Shown one piece after another: positions 45,708-54,052 of a stretch of DNA of 64,000 bases; positions within the stretch are counted from its first letter, which is position 1; the number at the start of each line of letters is the position of its first letter. The notes beneath the pieces were generated by a model, which ran no database searches, was not told where the DNA came from, and worked only from the letters and a program-made list of their open reading frames with translations. This DNA is from Prevotellaceae bacterium KH2P17 (GTDB lineage: Bacteria; Bacteroidota; Bacteroidia; Bacteroidales; Bacteroidaceae), in the NCBI GenBank assembly GCA_900199655.1, contig FZRE01000002.1, forward strand, positions 232,239 to 296,238. Direction: 5' to 3'. A program made the translations under genes and the position numbers.

Positions 45708-45855
45708 GGGTTGGTATTGTAGTCAGAAAGTAGGAATGGTTATTACTACCGTCTAACTACACACAACTATGTTTTTGAGGCCTTCAAGTATACCGAAAGC
45801 CTTATAAGTAGTTATTCTCCAAGTAGTCTATCAACAGTAGAGATACGCATCTGTT

Positions 45856-46758
45856 TTATTGCATAACATTCCTTTTGCCCGTATTTCCTGACCCTCTGAT
45901 TTCTTCGTGATAAAGATAATTCACTATCGAGGGATGTCCTTTGGGACTTCGTTCGTAAGGCAATTCATTATCCACATACTTACATTGAGCCTCCTGCGCC
46001 ATTTTCGCAGCCTCTTGCTCCAATTGCTTCCAATATGTTCGGTCTTTATGCAAATAGATTTCTTCATAAAGTGGGAACAAATGGGGATAGTATGATTTGA
46101 TATAACCCATAATGTTGGCCTTAAAACCACCCCGCAGATTGAGGTTCTCAAGCCAAAAGAGGTCGCAAATATCTTTCACTTCATGAAAAATAGCTTTGAA
46201 ATTGGTGATGCCAGGGAAGATGGGCGACACAAAACAAATGGTTCGGATGCCCGCCTCGTAGACCTTTCGCATGGCTGCGATGCGCCGCTCTATGCTCACA
46301 GCCTTGTCCATGTCGGCACGAAATGTCTCTTCAAGCGTGTTGACTGACCACGATACGGTGACTTTCTTCATTTGCCGGAGCAGGTCAAGGTCGCGCAACA
46401 CGAGGTCGCTCTTTGTACAAATGAGTATTTCTGCATCGCTGTCTTTGAGCTCTTCAAGCAGTTTACGTGTCCTGCGGAACGTTGCTTCTTCGGGATTATA
46501 CCCATCGGTCACTGATCCAATAACCACGCGTTGTCCGGCATATTTCTTCGGATTCTTGATTGCAGGCCAATGCTTCACGTCTAAGAAAGCGCCCCATTCT
46601 TCTTTATGTCCTGTGAAGCGCTTCATGAATGAGGCGTAACAATACTTGCAAGCATGGGTGCACCCCACGTATGGATTCACCGAATAGCCACCAACAGGGA
46701 GGTTGGACTTGGTCATGATGCCACGCACCTCTTTCGTTCCAATGAGTGTTTTTGCCAT
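45856..46758 (-). CDS. Radical SAM protein, spore-photoproduct-lyase-like (mobile pair type)
   Basis: This 300-residue protein has the cluster motif C-x3-C-x2-C in NPYVGCTHACKYCYASFM (about residues 33-41), GSVTDGYNPEE, ILICTKSDLVLRDLDLL and VSWSVNTLEETFRADMDKA. The fold is that of SplB-like/Rv2578c radical SAM proteins, and the sequence resembles the protein B half of radical SAM pairs that travel on mobile elements. The partner half is not present here. The reaction is unknown. It is last in a minus-strand operon cupin-MBL-radical SAM with 12- and 17-base gaps, all inside the element. Confidence 0.82.
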   Translation of the reverse strand: MAKTLIGTKEVRGIMTKSNLPVGGYSVNPYVGCTHACKYCYASFMKRFTGHKEEWGAFLDVKHWPAIKNPKKYAGQRVVIGSVTDGYNPEEATFRRTRKLLEELKDSDAEILICTKSDLVLRDLDLLRQMKKVTVSWSVNTLEETFRADMDKAVSIERRIAAMRKVYEAGIRTICFVSPIFPGITNFKAIFHEVKDICDLFWLENLNLRGGFKANIMGYIKSYYPHLFPLYEEIYLHKDRTYWKQLEQEAAKMAQEAQCKYVDNELPYERSPKGHPSIVNYLYHEEIRGSGNTGKRNVMQ

Positions 46759-46775
46759 ATATCTTCCTTTATTCT

Positions 46776-47540
46776 TTATAAATCCTCTACCGTTTCACCG
46801 TCTTCAGGAATAAAGACGCGGTCTAAAATTCCTGCCACTTCCGCACGCTTTCTCACCATTTCACGCGTCACGCTATTATGGTTCACGCCTTCAAGATGCG
46901 TCACAAATAACTTTGCATCAGGTGCAGCTACAGCAACTTTTACCACATCTTCATCGTTCATAATAACGCGTCCACCCAAACGAAAGCCATTGCCACCAGC
47001 ATTAAGGGTGATAACCTCGGGGCGAAAACGCTTCAAATTGCGCTTCACACCAGCATACCAGATAGTATCTCCGGCGTGATAGAGCGTCTTTTCTTGTGGA
47101 TGAGTGAATACATAACCCGCTGTATGTCCGGCAGGATACTTCATGATGAAATTACCATGCTGGCTCTCAGCCTTTTGTATGCTCACTTCCCCAACCCTTG
47201 TATTGTCACCGACAACTTCCACATGATTAAATCCATGCGACATTACCACCTGCCGATCGTTTTCGTCTTGCACAAAAAATCGCATATCTTTAGGTATAAT
47301 TTCATAAGCCGCCTCATCGATATGGTCATCGTGCAAATGGGTAAGCAACACCGTATCTACACCTTTTAGCATCTCTTCTACAGGAAAAGGTAGTTCATGA
47401 AGTGGGTTGCGCAGGTGTTGATTTCTACTAAAGGGGAAAGGAGGCATGCAGCCTTTCTTTCCCAACATGGGGTCGATCAGAATTTTCTTTCCCCCATATT
47501 CAACGATTATCGTTGCGTTTCTTACTTGCTGAATATTCAT
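46776..47540 (-). CDS. MBL-fold metallo-hydrolase, UlaG-like
   Basis: This 254-residue protein has the metallo-beta-lactamase metal motif LLTHLHDDHID (about residues 65-75), AGHTAGYVF, YHAGDTIWYAG and FVTHLEGVNH. The short N-terminus (IQQVRNATIIVEYGGKKILI) and overall length match UlaG/RomA-like hydrolases acting on small lactones or phosphorylated compounds; the substrate here is unknown. It is cytoplasmic. It is the middle gene of the element's cargo operon. Confidence 0.85.
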   Translation of the reverse strand: MNIQQVRNATIIVEYGGKKILIDPMLGKKGCMPPFPFSRNQHLRNPLHELPFPVEEMLKGVDTVLLTHLHDDHIDEAAYEIIPKDMRFFVQDENDRQVVMSHGFNHVEVVGDNTRVGEVSIQKAESQHGNFIMKYPAGHTAGYVFTHPQEKTLYHAGDTIWYAGVKRNLKRFRPEVITLNAGGNGFRLGGRVIMNDEDVVKVAVAAPDAKLFVTHLEGVNHNSVTREMVRKRAEVAGILDRVFIPEDGETVEDL

Positions 47541-47552
47541 TGTTTATTAAAA

Positions 47553-48005
47553 TTAAAGTTTAACATTGGCTTCCAGCATAATACCATCCTTCAGAGGTTC
47601 ATCATCATCAGAGAACGAATTTGCCTTATATTGTACGCAAAGCACGAGCATTTCGCTGCTGCCTGTGTTCTTGAAAGCACGTTTGCCGTTGGGCGCAATT
47701 CTCACGATGCTTCCTTCTGAAACGGGAAATCGTTTGCCGTCTACATCGAAAATTCCGTCACCTTTAAGAATGAAATAAAGCTCTTCGTGGGTTTTATGGG
47801 TATGGCGTGTGCCATAATCCTGCCCAGCTGCAAGACTTTGGAAAGACAATTCTGCGCCTGTTGCTTGTAGTGCATGTCCGGCAAACATCTTTCCTGGGAT
47901 AGAGAAATTGCCCATAGCCAACTCATATTCCTTAATTTCATTCAACTTACCTACGTTCACCGTGGTGAAGTTCTCACCTTTTTCTACATTTTTAATTTCT
48001 TTCAT
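47553..48005 (-). CDS. Cupin-domain protein
   Basis: The ATG at 48005 is chosen because longer in-frame starts would run through the -7 box and operator. In this 150-residue single cupin the metal-binding motif is GTRHTHKTHEELYFILKGDG (three His, one Glu) and PVSEGSIVRIAPNGKRAFKN the second cupin motif. Such proteins can be isomerases, dioxygenases or sensors. It is first of the cargo operon and divergent from the AraC gene, which probably controls it. Confidence 0.85.
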   Translation of the reverse strand: MKEIKNVEKGENFTTVNVGKLNEIKEYELAMGNFSIPGKMFAGHALQATGAELSFQSLAAGQDYGTRHTHKTHEELYFILKGDGIFDVDGKRFPVSEGSIVRIAPNGKRAFKNTGSSEMLVLCVQYKANSFSDDDEPLKDGIMLEANVKL

Positions 48006-48031
48006 AATGCTATTTGTTTTGATTACGAGTG

Positions 48032-48039
48032 CAAAGGTA
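48032..48039 (-). promoter_or_regulatory. -7 box of the cupin/MBL/radical SAM operon
   Basis: Minus-strand TACCTTTG, 26 bases before the cupin start. There is no -33 at the right spacing, as expected for an activator-dependent promoter. Confidence 0.6.
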
Positions 48040-48060
48040 GTGCATAAAACAAAGACACAT

Positions 48061-48090
48061 TCTACCATTAATAATATATGCTCTACCATT
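48061..48090. promoter_or_regulatory. AraC-type direct-repeat operator
   Basis: TCTACCATT occurs at 48061-48069 and 48082-48090, exactly 21 bp apart (two helical turns), between the divergent cupin operon and AraC promoters. This spacing is typical of AraC-family half-sites. Confidence 0.65.
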
Positions 48091-48112
48091 TTGATAAGCC
48101 ATTAATTATTCG

Positions 48113-48120
48113 TACATTTG
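48113..48120 (+). promoter_or_regulatory. -7 box of the AraC gene
   Basis: TACATTTG, ending 4 bases before the ATG at 48125, which implies a leaderless or near-leaderless mRNA. Confidence 0.5.
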
Positions 48121-48124
48121 TTGC

Positions 48125-49030
48125 ATGAAATTAGAGAATCACCCCCAAGAACTTACACAAGTTCCTTTCTGTAAAACGGAATGTGGTGTAGACTTCAACA
48201 TCAATACCGATACGCACGAGCGTTTGCGGGGCGTATTGATGGAGTATCCGTCTTTCAAAACCAACTTCTTCGAGTTGTTTTTCTTCAGGAAAGCATCCGG
48301 GTGGCTGCGTTATGGCTTTCAACATATCGCGTTGAAAGACAATACGGTGCTGATACTTTCGCCGCACATCCATCAGGAGTGGCACATTGATGAAAGCCAA
48401 ACGGATTATCGTTTCCTTATTTTCCGTGATGATTTTCTTTCAACCTATCTTGCCGATCCTTTCTTTACTTATCGTTTGCTTTATTGCTACCAAACAGATT
48501 TCCCACCCTATCTGTCGGCTACAGCTATGGAACAACAAGAATACGAGCGTTTGCTTGTGCGGATAAAAGAAGAACTCAACCATCCTCTTGCCGACAGCTA
48601 TCACATCATCGTATCCTTGCTTCATTATCTGCTCATGACCCTTAATCGTAGGTATTCTGTTCAATACCATCTGCCTTTTGATGCCCCCAAGAACCACCAT
48701 GCCTTTGAGTTCAAACAACTCTTAGAGAAGCATATTCGCCAATACCAGCAAGTGGCCGACTATGCAGCCATGCTGAACATCAGCCGCATCACATTGAATG
48801 CTTCTGTACAGGCACAATATGGGCAAACGGCCGTACATCTGCTGAAACAACGTCTGCTTGCAGAAATCAAGAATGAAATACTATTCACTGACAAAACTAC
48901 CAGTGAATTGGCATACAAATTCAATTTCTCGGAGCCGGGACATTTAATGCGTTTCTTCAAAAAACAAACAGGACAGACGGTTACGGAGTTTAAAGAAGAA
49001 TATAAAGGACAACAGTTTACCGCAGAATAG
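48125..49030 (+). CDS. AraC family transcriptional regulator
   Basis: This 301-residue protein has an N-terminal sensing domain with cupin-like strands (about 1-165: FGFQHIALKDNTVLILSPHI-type region). The C-terminal double helix-turn-helix covers about 205-297 (RQYQQVADYAAMLNISRITL, FTDKTTSELAYKFNFSEPGH, LMRFFKKQTGQTVTEFKEEY). It is divergent from the cupin operon with a two-turn direct repeat between them, so it probably activates that operon. The ligand is unknown. A convergent terminator follows. Confidence 0.92.
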   Translation: MKLENHPQELTQVPFCKTECGVDFNINTDTHERLRGVLMEYPSFKTNFFELFFFRKASGWLRYGFQHIALKDNTVLILSPHIHQEWHIDESQTDYRFLIFRDDFLSTYLADPFFTYRLLYCYQTDFPPYLSATAMEQQEYERLLVRIKEELNHPLADSYHIIVSLLHYLLMTLNRRYSVQYHLPFDAPKNHHAFEFKQLLEKHIRQYQQVADYAAMLNISRITLNASVQAQYGQTAVHLLKQRLLAEIKNEILFTDKTTSELAYKFNFSEPGHLMRFFKKQTGQTVTEFKEEYKGQQFTAE

Positions 49031-49064
49031 AAAAATGATTAAACGAAGAACTTACCAATAAACG

Positions 49065-49105
49065 AACGGCACTTGAAACAGATATATCTCTGCTCAAGTG
49101 CCGTT
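49065..49105. terminator. Bidirectional terminator between araC and the HTH pair
   Basis: A perfect 12-bp stem AACGGCACTTGA (49065-49076)/TCAAGTGCCGTT (49094-49105) between convergent genes. Confidence 0.75.
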
Positions 49106-49134
49106 ATCCATTCACCAATATACGCTTATTGCCT

Positions 49135-49440
49135 TTATCCTGTCTGACTACCCTGATAATTCTCCTCCAGCATCTTCTCCAAGTCCGAAGCCTTGTAGAG
49201 TATCTTTCCTGCAAACTGCGTGTAGGGAATAATCTTCCTGTCTCGGTAGTCCTGCAAGGTACGGGGACTGATATACAGTCGCTCGCACACTTCCTTGCCC
49301 GTTAGGAAAAGTTCGCCTGCAAAGAGTGGCTTGTGTGTATCCGCCACTTCTACTATTCGTTTACCTACACCTCTCAACGCTGAGACGACCAACTGCATCT
49401 CGTCCGACTCCATGTTCAAGTCTCTTGCTGTTTCCATCAT
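49135..49440 (-). CDS. Excisionase-like helix-turn-helix protein (HTH_17), second of pair
   Basis: The 101-residue protein has a MerR/excisionase-type HTH in its C-terminal half (FLTGKEVCERLYISPRTLQD, IPYTQFAGKILYKASDLEKM). It overlaps its upstream partner by ATGA. Pairs of such genes on Bacteroides mobile elements act in excision or in regulating transfer genes; which applies here cannot be told. Confidence 0.85.
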   Translation of the reverse strand: MMETARDLNMESDEMQLVVSALRGVGKRIVEVADTHKPLFAGELFLTGKEVCERLYISPRTLQDYRDRKIIPYTQFAGKILYKASDLEKMLEENYQGSQTG

Positions 49441-49727
49441 ATCTGTCTGTTTTTAGGTTTGTTCGATTTCGTAAGAAGCAATGTTTCCACATCTTCACGC
49501 TTGTAATAGCACTTGTGCCCGATTTGCGTAAACGGCAGCACACCCGTATCACGATAATGCTGCAAGGTGCGCTTGCTGATGTTCAGCAGCCGGCACACAT
49601 CGCCGTTGTGCAGCCAGTCCGTATGCTTGCTTTTCTCTCCGAATGCCTTGTGGCAACTCTCGGCAAGGCTCAAGATTTCATCTCGAAGCTTTGTCCAATT
49701 GGTTTCTGTAATGATGTAATAGTTCAT
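49437..49727 (-). CDS. Excisionase-like helix-turn-helix protein (HTH_17), first of pair
   Basis: The 96-residue protein has the same HTH layout (LHNGDVCRLLNISKRTLQHY, VLPFTQIGHKCYYKREDVET). It is transcribed away from the replication/mobilization genes and is translationally coupled to the next HTH gene. The two proteins are clearly related to each other but not near-identical. Confidence 0.85.
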   Translation of the reverse strand: MNYYIITETNWTKLRDEILSLAESCHKAFGEKSKHTDWLHNGDVCRLLNISKRTLQHYRDTGVLPFTQIGHKCYYKREDVETLLLTKSNKPKNRQI

Positions 49728-50339
49728 AATTTTATATTGTTATTGTTTGTTGTTTCAAATCTTTCCAGTTTTCATCGGCAAAGATAATGGCGTGCGTACA
49801 CCTCTCAAAGCCGTGGGGAACAGCAGGGAAGTATCGGGAACTATCAGGAAAAGAGCAATCCGTTTCATCGGTTCGCATTTGCGTTTTCCTGCCCCGTCTT
49901 TTTTCTTTTATTGCAAAGACAATCCAAGCGAGTGCAGAGGAAAGTTCACTTATCCTTTGCCGAGCGCAGCTTGTCTTATGCAAAATTAATATCGGGCATT
50001 TCTTATTCCATCACTTTTCATTCAAGTGGCAGCTTGTGGCACTATGACAAGGACAAAAGAGACAGATTGATACTTTTGCCACTATACAAATAAGGCTAAT
50101 AAGACAATCAAAGCAAAAGAGTGCATCTGAGAGCAAACAACGACATCCGTATTTCTGCTAACCTATCTTTCCTGTCATCCATTTTTTGCTTAATGAGGCT
50201 ATAAATACCCTTCTTGACAGCCTGTTCTCCTAAGAATTTTGCAGCGGACGAGCGCAACATTATGCAAGAAGGCTCTGAATGCTTGGAAGTTACGCATTCT
50301 CACCCTAACTTCACTCTTGGAAACCAATTCAAGGGAATA
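49728..50339. other. Gene-free divergent control region of the element
   Basis: About 610 bases between the HTH pair and the VapE-like gene hold no supported gene. A -7-like TACTTTTG at 50071 points toward the VapE-like gene. Short frames present have no start signal or family resemblance. Control of replication genes is inferred from position. Confidence 0.5.
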
Positions 50340-51641
50340 ATGAAAAAGAACGCAGATGCAGGCAACATAGACAACAGAAGAAATCCTCATCGCAGGGGTA
50401 GCTCATCCAAGAACGCAGAGATAGAAAACTACCTCTCCACACACTACGAGTTCAGATACAATACAGTATTGGGTAGAACCGAATACCGAAGTAGGAACAG
50501 CGGCATATTTACAAAAGTCGGTCGTTATGAAATCAATACGCTCCGCAGGGAACTTGATTGCGATGAAGGCATCGTAACTTCTTCCGATAATCTCTACTCT
50601 ATCATCGAGAGCAGTTTTTCTCCGCGCATCAATCCTGTGCAGGAGTATTTAAAAGGGTTGCCATTGATAGATATAGGCGATAGCAGTAGCTGTGATGATG
50701 CCGGTTGCAGGGATAGTAATGTGTCTTCTTTTTCACCGAAAGCGATTCCCAATTTGGCAAGCTGCGTGGTTGTCCGTAATTCTAACAAATGGTTGCCGTA
50801 TCTTACCAAATGGCTTGTGGCGGTCGTCGCCAATGCGATGGACGACCGTGAGTGTCGTAACCATACCTGCCTTGTACTGACAGGTGAGCAGGGTAAGTTC
50901 AAGACAACGTTTCTCGATTTGCTCTGTCCCCCAGCACTGCACGGTTACAGTTACACAGGAAAAATATATCCGCAGGAAAAGGACACACTTACCTATATCG
51001 GTCAGAACCTTATCGTAAACATAGATGACCAGCTCAAAGCCCTCAATAAGCGGGACGAGAACGAACTGAAGAACCTTATCACCTGTCCGATGGTCAAGTA
51101 CCGTATGCCGTATGATAAGTATGTAGAGGAGCATCCCCACTTGGCAAGCTTTGTGGCATCGGTGAACGGCAACGATTTTCTTACCGACCCGACAGGCAGC
51201 AGAAGGTTTCTGCCCTTTGAAGTTCTATCCATAGACATAGAGAAAGCCAAGCGTATTTCAATGGACAATGTCTATGCTGAAGCCAAAACCCTATTAAAGT
51301 CAGGTTTCCGCTATTGGTTTGATGATGAAGAGATTGCCGAACTATACAGAGAGAGTGAGGACTTTCAGGTACAAACCGCTGAGATGGAACTTTTGCTGCG
51401 TTGCTTTGAAAAGCCAACGGAGGATGAAAACTATTCGTTAATGACTACTACGGAGATACTCACCTATTTGGGTATTTATACTCACCAACCACTTGTTGCC
51501 AAGCGTATGGGCGAAGCCTTGAAGAAAGCAGGATACATAAAGGTGAGCAAACGAAGAAACGGTGGTAGCCCCATATATGTCTACAAGATTAGGAAAATCT
51601 TGCCATGCCCGCTCCTTCAAACTTGTAGTAGCCAAATGTAG
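50340..51641 (+). CDS. Virulence-associated E (VapE)-like replication ATPase
   Basis: The ATG at 50340, preceded by AAGGGAAT, gives 433 residues; an in-frame TTG at 50214 would add 42 residues without family resemblance. The core is a P-loop ATPase: LVLTGEQGKFKTTFLDLLCP (Walker A), LIVNIDDQLKAL (Walker B), then KNLITCPMVKYRMPYDKYVE, ASVNGNDFLTDPTGSRRFLP (sensor region). This is the PF05272 family of superfamily 3-like helicases used by phages and mobile islands in replication. It is followed by a primase-like gene after 181 bases. Confidence 0.85.
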   Translation: MKKNADAGNIDNRRNPHRRGSSSKNAEIENYLSTHYEFRYNTVLGRTEYRSRNSGIFTKVGRYEINTLRRELDCDEGIVTSSDNLYSIIESSFSPRINPVQEYLKGLPLIDIGDSSSCDDAGCRDSNVSSFSPKAIPNLASCVVVRNSNKWLPYLTKWLVAVVANAMDDRECRNHTCLVLTGEQGKFKTTFLDLLCPPALHGYSYTGKIYPQEKDTLTYIGQNLIVNIDDQLKALNKRDENELKNLITCPMVKYRMPYDKYVEEHPHLASFVASVNGNDFLTDPTGSRRFLPFEVLSIDIEKAKRISMDNVYAEAKTLLKSGFRYWFDDEEIAELYRESEDFQVQTAEMELLLRCFEKPTEDENYSLMTTTEILTYLGIYTHQPLVAKRMGEALKKAGYIKVSKRRNGGSPIYVYKIRKILPCPLLQTCSSQM

Positions 51642-51822
51642 TAGAATGTGTAGTATCGTTCTATACTACCCAGCATTACTGATTATCAATCACTTATCAC
51701 AGAATAGTATGTAGTAAGAAGAAAGATGAAAAAGTTTGGAGGGGAAAAACTTTGGAAACGGTAAAACCATAAAACAGACAAGCATAAATAATTATCATTC
51801 AACCCATTAAATTATCAAAACA

Positions 51823-52791
51823 ATGAAAGAAGAAGATTTATCAGCTATCAAGCGATATTCCATCGTGGAATATCTCGAAAGGAAAGGTATCAAGCCTGCC
51901 CGCAAAACACCGACCTATGCTGTGTATCGCTCACCATTGAGGGAAGAAGTGCATCCGAGTTTCAAGGTGGACAGGGAAAAGAACCTTTGGATAGACTATG
52001 CCGAAAGCAGAGGCGGAAGCATCATCGACCTTTGTATGCGTTTGGAAGGCTGCACGCTCTCGGAAGCCATCTGCCGTTTGGGACAGAACGCTTTAGAGCA
52101 TACAGCGTACAGCTTCAATTCTCCAAAGAGAGAAACACCCATCAGTTCAAATCAAAGAGAGCATGTAACGGCAAGCGGAACAAGGAGACTGATATGCCTA
52201 TCAGACACCTTGCCGCCGCATTTGCAGGAGTACCTCAAAAAGGAACGCTGCATTGATTTGGAAAAGGCAACACCCTTTCTTAAATGTATCAGTTACGAGA
52301 TAAGGGGAAGAAGATATGAAGCTATCGGCTTTGCCAATTCTTCGGATGGCTATGAGCTTCGTGATGATAAGACTTTCAAGGGAACGATTGCTCCTAAAGA
52401 CATCACCCCTATATTTGAGGACAAGGCACAACCTGTCTGTTTGTTCGAGGGATTTATGGACTTTCTCTCTTTTCTTTCAATGAAAGGGGAAGTAACCAAC
52501 CAATGCCTTGTGATGAATTCCGTGAGTAATGTTGTAAGAAGTATTCACTACCTGAATAAAAGAAATATAACCTCTGTTCGTGCTTTTCTTGATAATGACG
52601 ATGCAGGGCGAAAGACAGTGCAGGAATTTGTAAACACAGGTTTTAAGGTAGAAGATATGGCAGTGTATTATAGAGACTTCAAAGACCTCAACGATTTTCA
52701 CGCCAGCCGTGTCCGTGAGCAACAGAAAAAGTTGGAGAAAACTCCAAATACAAGCAACAAAATAAAACAAGTCAAACTTAAAATAAGATAG
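51823..52791 (+). CDS. Toprim-domain DNA primase-like protein
   Basis: This 322-residue protein has an N-terminal CHC2-like fold (YRSPLREEVHPSFKVDREKN, LWIDYAESRGGSIIDLCMRL) in which the zinc Cys/His ligands of normal primases are absent. The Toprim domain is at about 200-290 (VCLFEGFMDFLSFLSMKGEV with Glu; RAFLDNDDAGRKTV with the DxD). It should make primers for element replication or transfer. The zinc-less form is typical of Bacteroides mobile elements. It lies immediately upstream of the DUF3408 gene. Confidence 0.88.
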   Translation: MKEEDLSAIKRYSIVEYLERKGIKPARKTPTYAVYRSPLREEVHPSFKVDREKNLWIDYAESRGGSIIDLCMRLEGCTLSEAICRLGQNALEHTAYSFNSPKRETPISSNQREHVTASGTRRLICLSDTLPPHLQEYLKKERCIDLEKATPFLKCISYEIRGRRYEAIGFANSSDGYELRDDKTFKGTIAPKDITPIFEDKAQPVCLFEGFMDFLSFLSMKGEVTNQCLVMNSVSNVVRSIHYLNKRNITSVRAFLDNDDAGRKTVQEFVNTGFKVEDMAVYYRDFKDLNDFHASRVREQQKKLEKTPNTSNKIKQVKLKIR

Positions 52792-52795
52792 AGTG

Positions 52796-53257
52796 ATGAA
52801 AAAGGAAAGAAGAAATATGGAAGAAATAGATCGTTTCATAGGAAAAACTTTTGGTATGAGCCAAGCTGAAAATTCAAGTGAACAAACTGTCGCTGAATTC
52901 CGGGCAGAGGGAATGAAAAATATTCAAGAGCAAAAACAACAAGAAACAGGACATGCCATAGAGCATGCCACGCCATCCGAGCCTGTACTGCATACAGAGC
53001 ATGCAACTATTCAACGACGCATCAGTGCCAAGATGAGAAAAGAGACACTTGACGCATACAGGCAGGCGTTCCTTGTTCCAACAAAGCTAAGTGAGAGAAA
53101 GGCGGTCTATCTGAGCAGGGAAACACAGGAACGTGCGGACTTCATTGTCCGTAGATTGGGAGATAAAGGAGCCAATGTCTCGAGCTTCATCGAAAACCTT
53201 GTGCGTATCCATTTGGAGGAATACGGTGAGGATATAGAAAAATGGAGGAAGCTGTAA
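52796..53257 (+). CDS. DUF3408 family protein
   Basis: This 153-residue protein has a disordered Gln/Glu-rich N-terminus and a C-terminal ribbon-helix-helix-like domain (KLSERKAVYLSRETQERADF, RRLGDKGANVSSFIENLVRI), the DUF3408 signature found beside tra/mob genes in Bacteroides elements. A later ATG at 52817 with a better purine-rich leader (AAGGAAAGAAG) is also possible, as is a GTG at 52793. It is probably DNA-binding, partition-like or transfer-regulatory, by analogy. A hairpin follows. Confidence 0.85.
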   Translation: MKKERRNMEEIDRFIGKTFGMSQAENSSEQTVAEFRAEGMKNIQEQKQQETGHAIEHATPSEPVLHTEHATIQRRISAKMRKETLDAYRQAFLVPTKLSERKAVYLSRETQERADFIVRRLGDKGANVSSFIENLVRIHLEEYGEDIEKWRKL

Positions 53258-53265
53258 ACAACAGA

Positions 53266-53327
53266 AAAACGGTCAAGGACTATCGAGTAAAAGGATGTCC
53301 CTTTCACTCAAAATCCTCGACCGTTTT
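53266..53327 (+). terminator. Large hairpin after the DUF3408 gene
   Basis: AAAACGGTC-A-AGGA (53266-53279) pairs with TCCT-C-GACCGTTTT (53314-53327), one mismatch. The loop contains AAAGG/CCTTT. It probably ends the replication-gene transcript. Confidence 0.65.
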
Positions 53328-53400
53328 AGGGTAGTACCAACAATAGATTTTTACTGAACACATTGAACGGTGGGAATGCCACGAACACAGTTAATCTTCT

Positions 53401-53527
53401 GAATGCATAGCATTCATTTTTGGACGACAAAACGCTTTATGCGTAAACGTTTCGTTAGCTGACATTGCAAGACGTCAGTTTGTACCCACAAACTGCGCCC
53501 AGCTCCCCTCGTTAGATTGTCGGGGAG
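53401..53527. other. Candidate origin of transfer (oriT)
   Basis: In the 363-base gap before the mobilization genes lie three perfect inverted repeats: GAATGC-ATA-GCATTC (53401-53415), CAGTTTG-N6-CAAACTG (53476-53495) and CTCCCC-N13-GGGGAG (53503-53527). Relaxase genes start 94 bases further on, the usual place for oriT. The nick site is not identified. Confidence 0.5.
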
Positions 53528-53620
53528 ATAAGACCGTAATCACTCCGTTCTCATCGGTCAGCATTCAAGAATTAAGAGACAATGAATCATCTATAATGAT
53601 TAACTTTCAAAGAAACTTAT

Positions 53621-54052
53621 ATGAACAGATATAATAAAAAGATTGCCAAATGGCAGCAACAGAATAAGGAAGAGCAGAAGATGAATAAGACAGAGTTCAT
53701 CAAGGTTAGATGCACCTTAGAGGAAAAGCAACGTATTAAGTCAAAGGCGGAAAGTGCGGGGCGTAAGTTCTCAGACTACTGCCGTGAGATACTCCTAAAT
53801 GGAGAGGTGGCAGCCGTTCCCAAGATGACCGACAATGAAAGGGAAGCCATTTGTATACTTCAGCATACAGGACGGTTCTATGGGCAGATTTCTAATCTCA
53901 TCAAGGTTAAGGATGAAAGGTGGGTACATATCACTAAGAACCTTTCGCTATGTGCCAAAGAAGCATTTAAGCGATTTTACGACCCGCATTTTCGTGTGGA
54001 CGACGAAATATATAAGGTCTTAAATATGTCGAGAGATGATAGGAAAATGTAA
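53621..54052 (+). CDS. Relaxosome accessory protein (MobC-like)
   Basis: The 143-residue protein has a ribbon-helix-helix N-terminal part (FIKVRCTLEEKQRIKSKAES, AGRKFSDYCREILLNGEV) and a helical C-terminus. This is the layout of plasmid mobilization MobC/BmgB proteins, which bind oriT and help the relaxase nick. It overlaps the relaxase gene by 17 bases. A second in-frame ATG at 53681 is possible. Confidence 0.85.
   Translation: MNRYNKKIAKWQQQNKEEQKMNKTEFIKVRCTLEEKQRIKSKAESAGRKFSDYCREILLNGEVAAVPKMTDNEREAICILQHTGRFYGQISNLIKVKDERWVHITKNLSLCAKEAFKRFYDPHFRVDDEIYKVLNMSRDDRKM

Noticed and set aside
49732..50047. Short frames on both strands in the divergent control region of the element.
   Set aside because: They overlap each other, have no start signals and no recognisable product.
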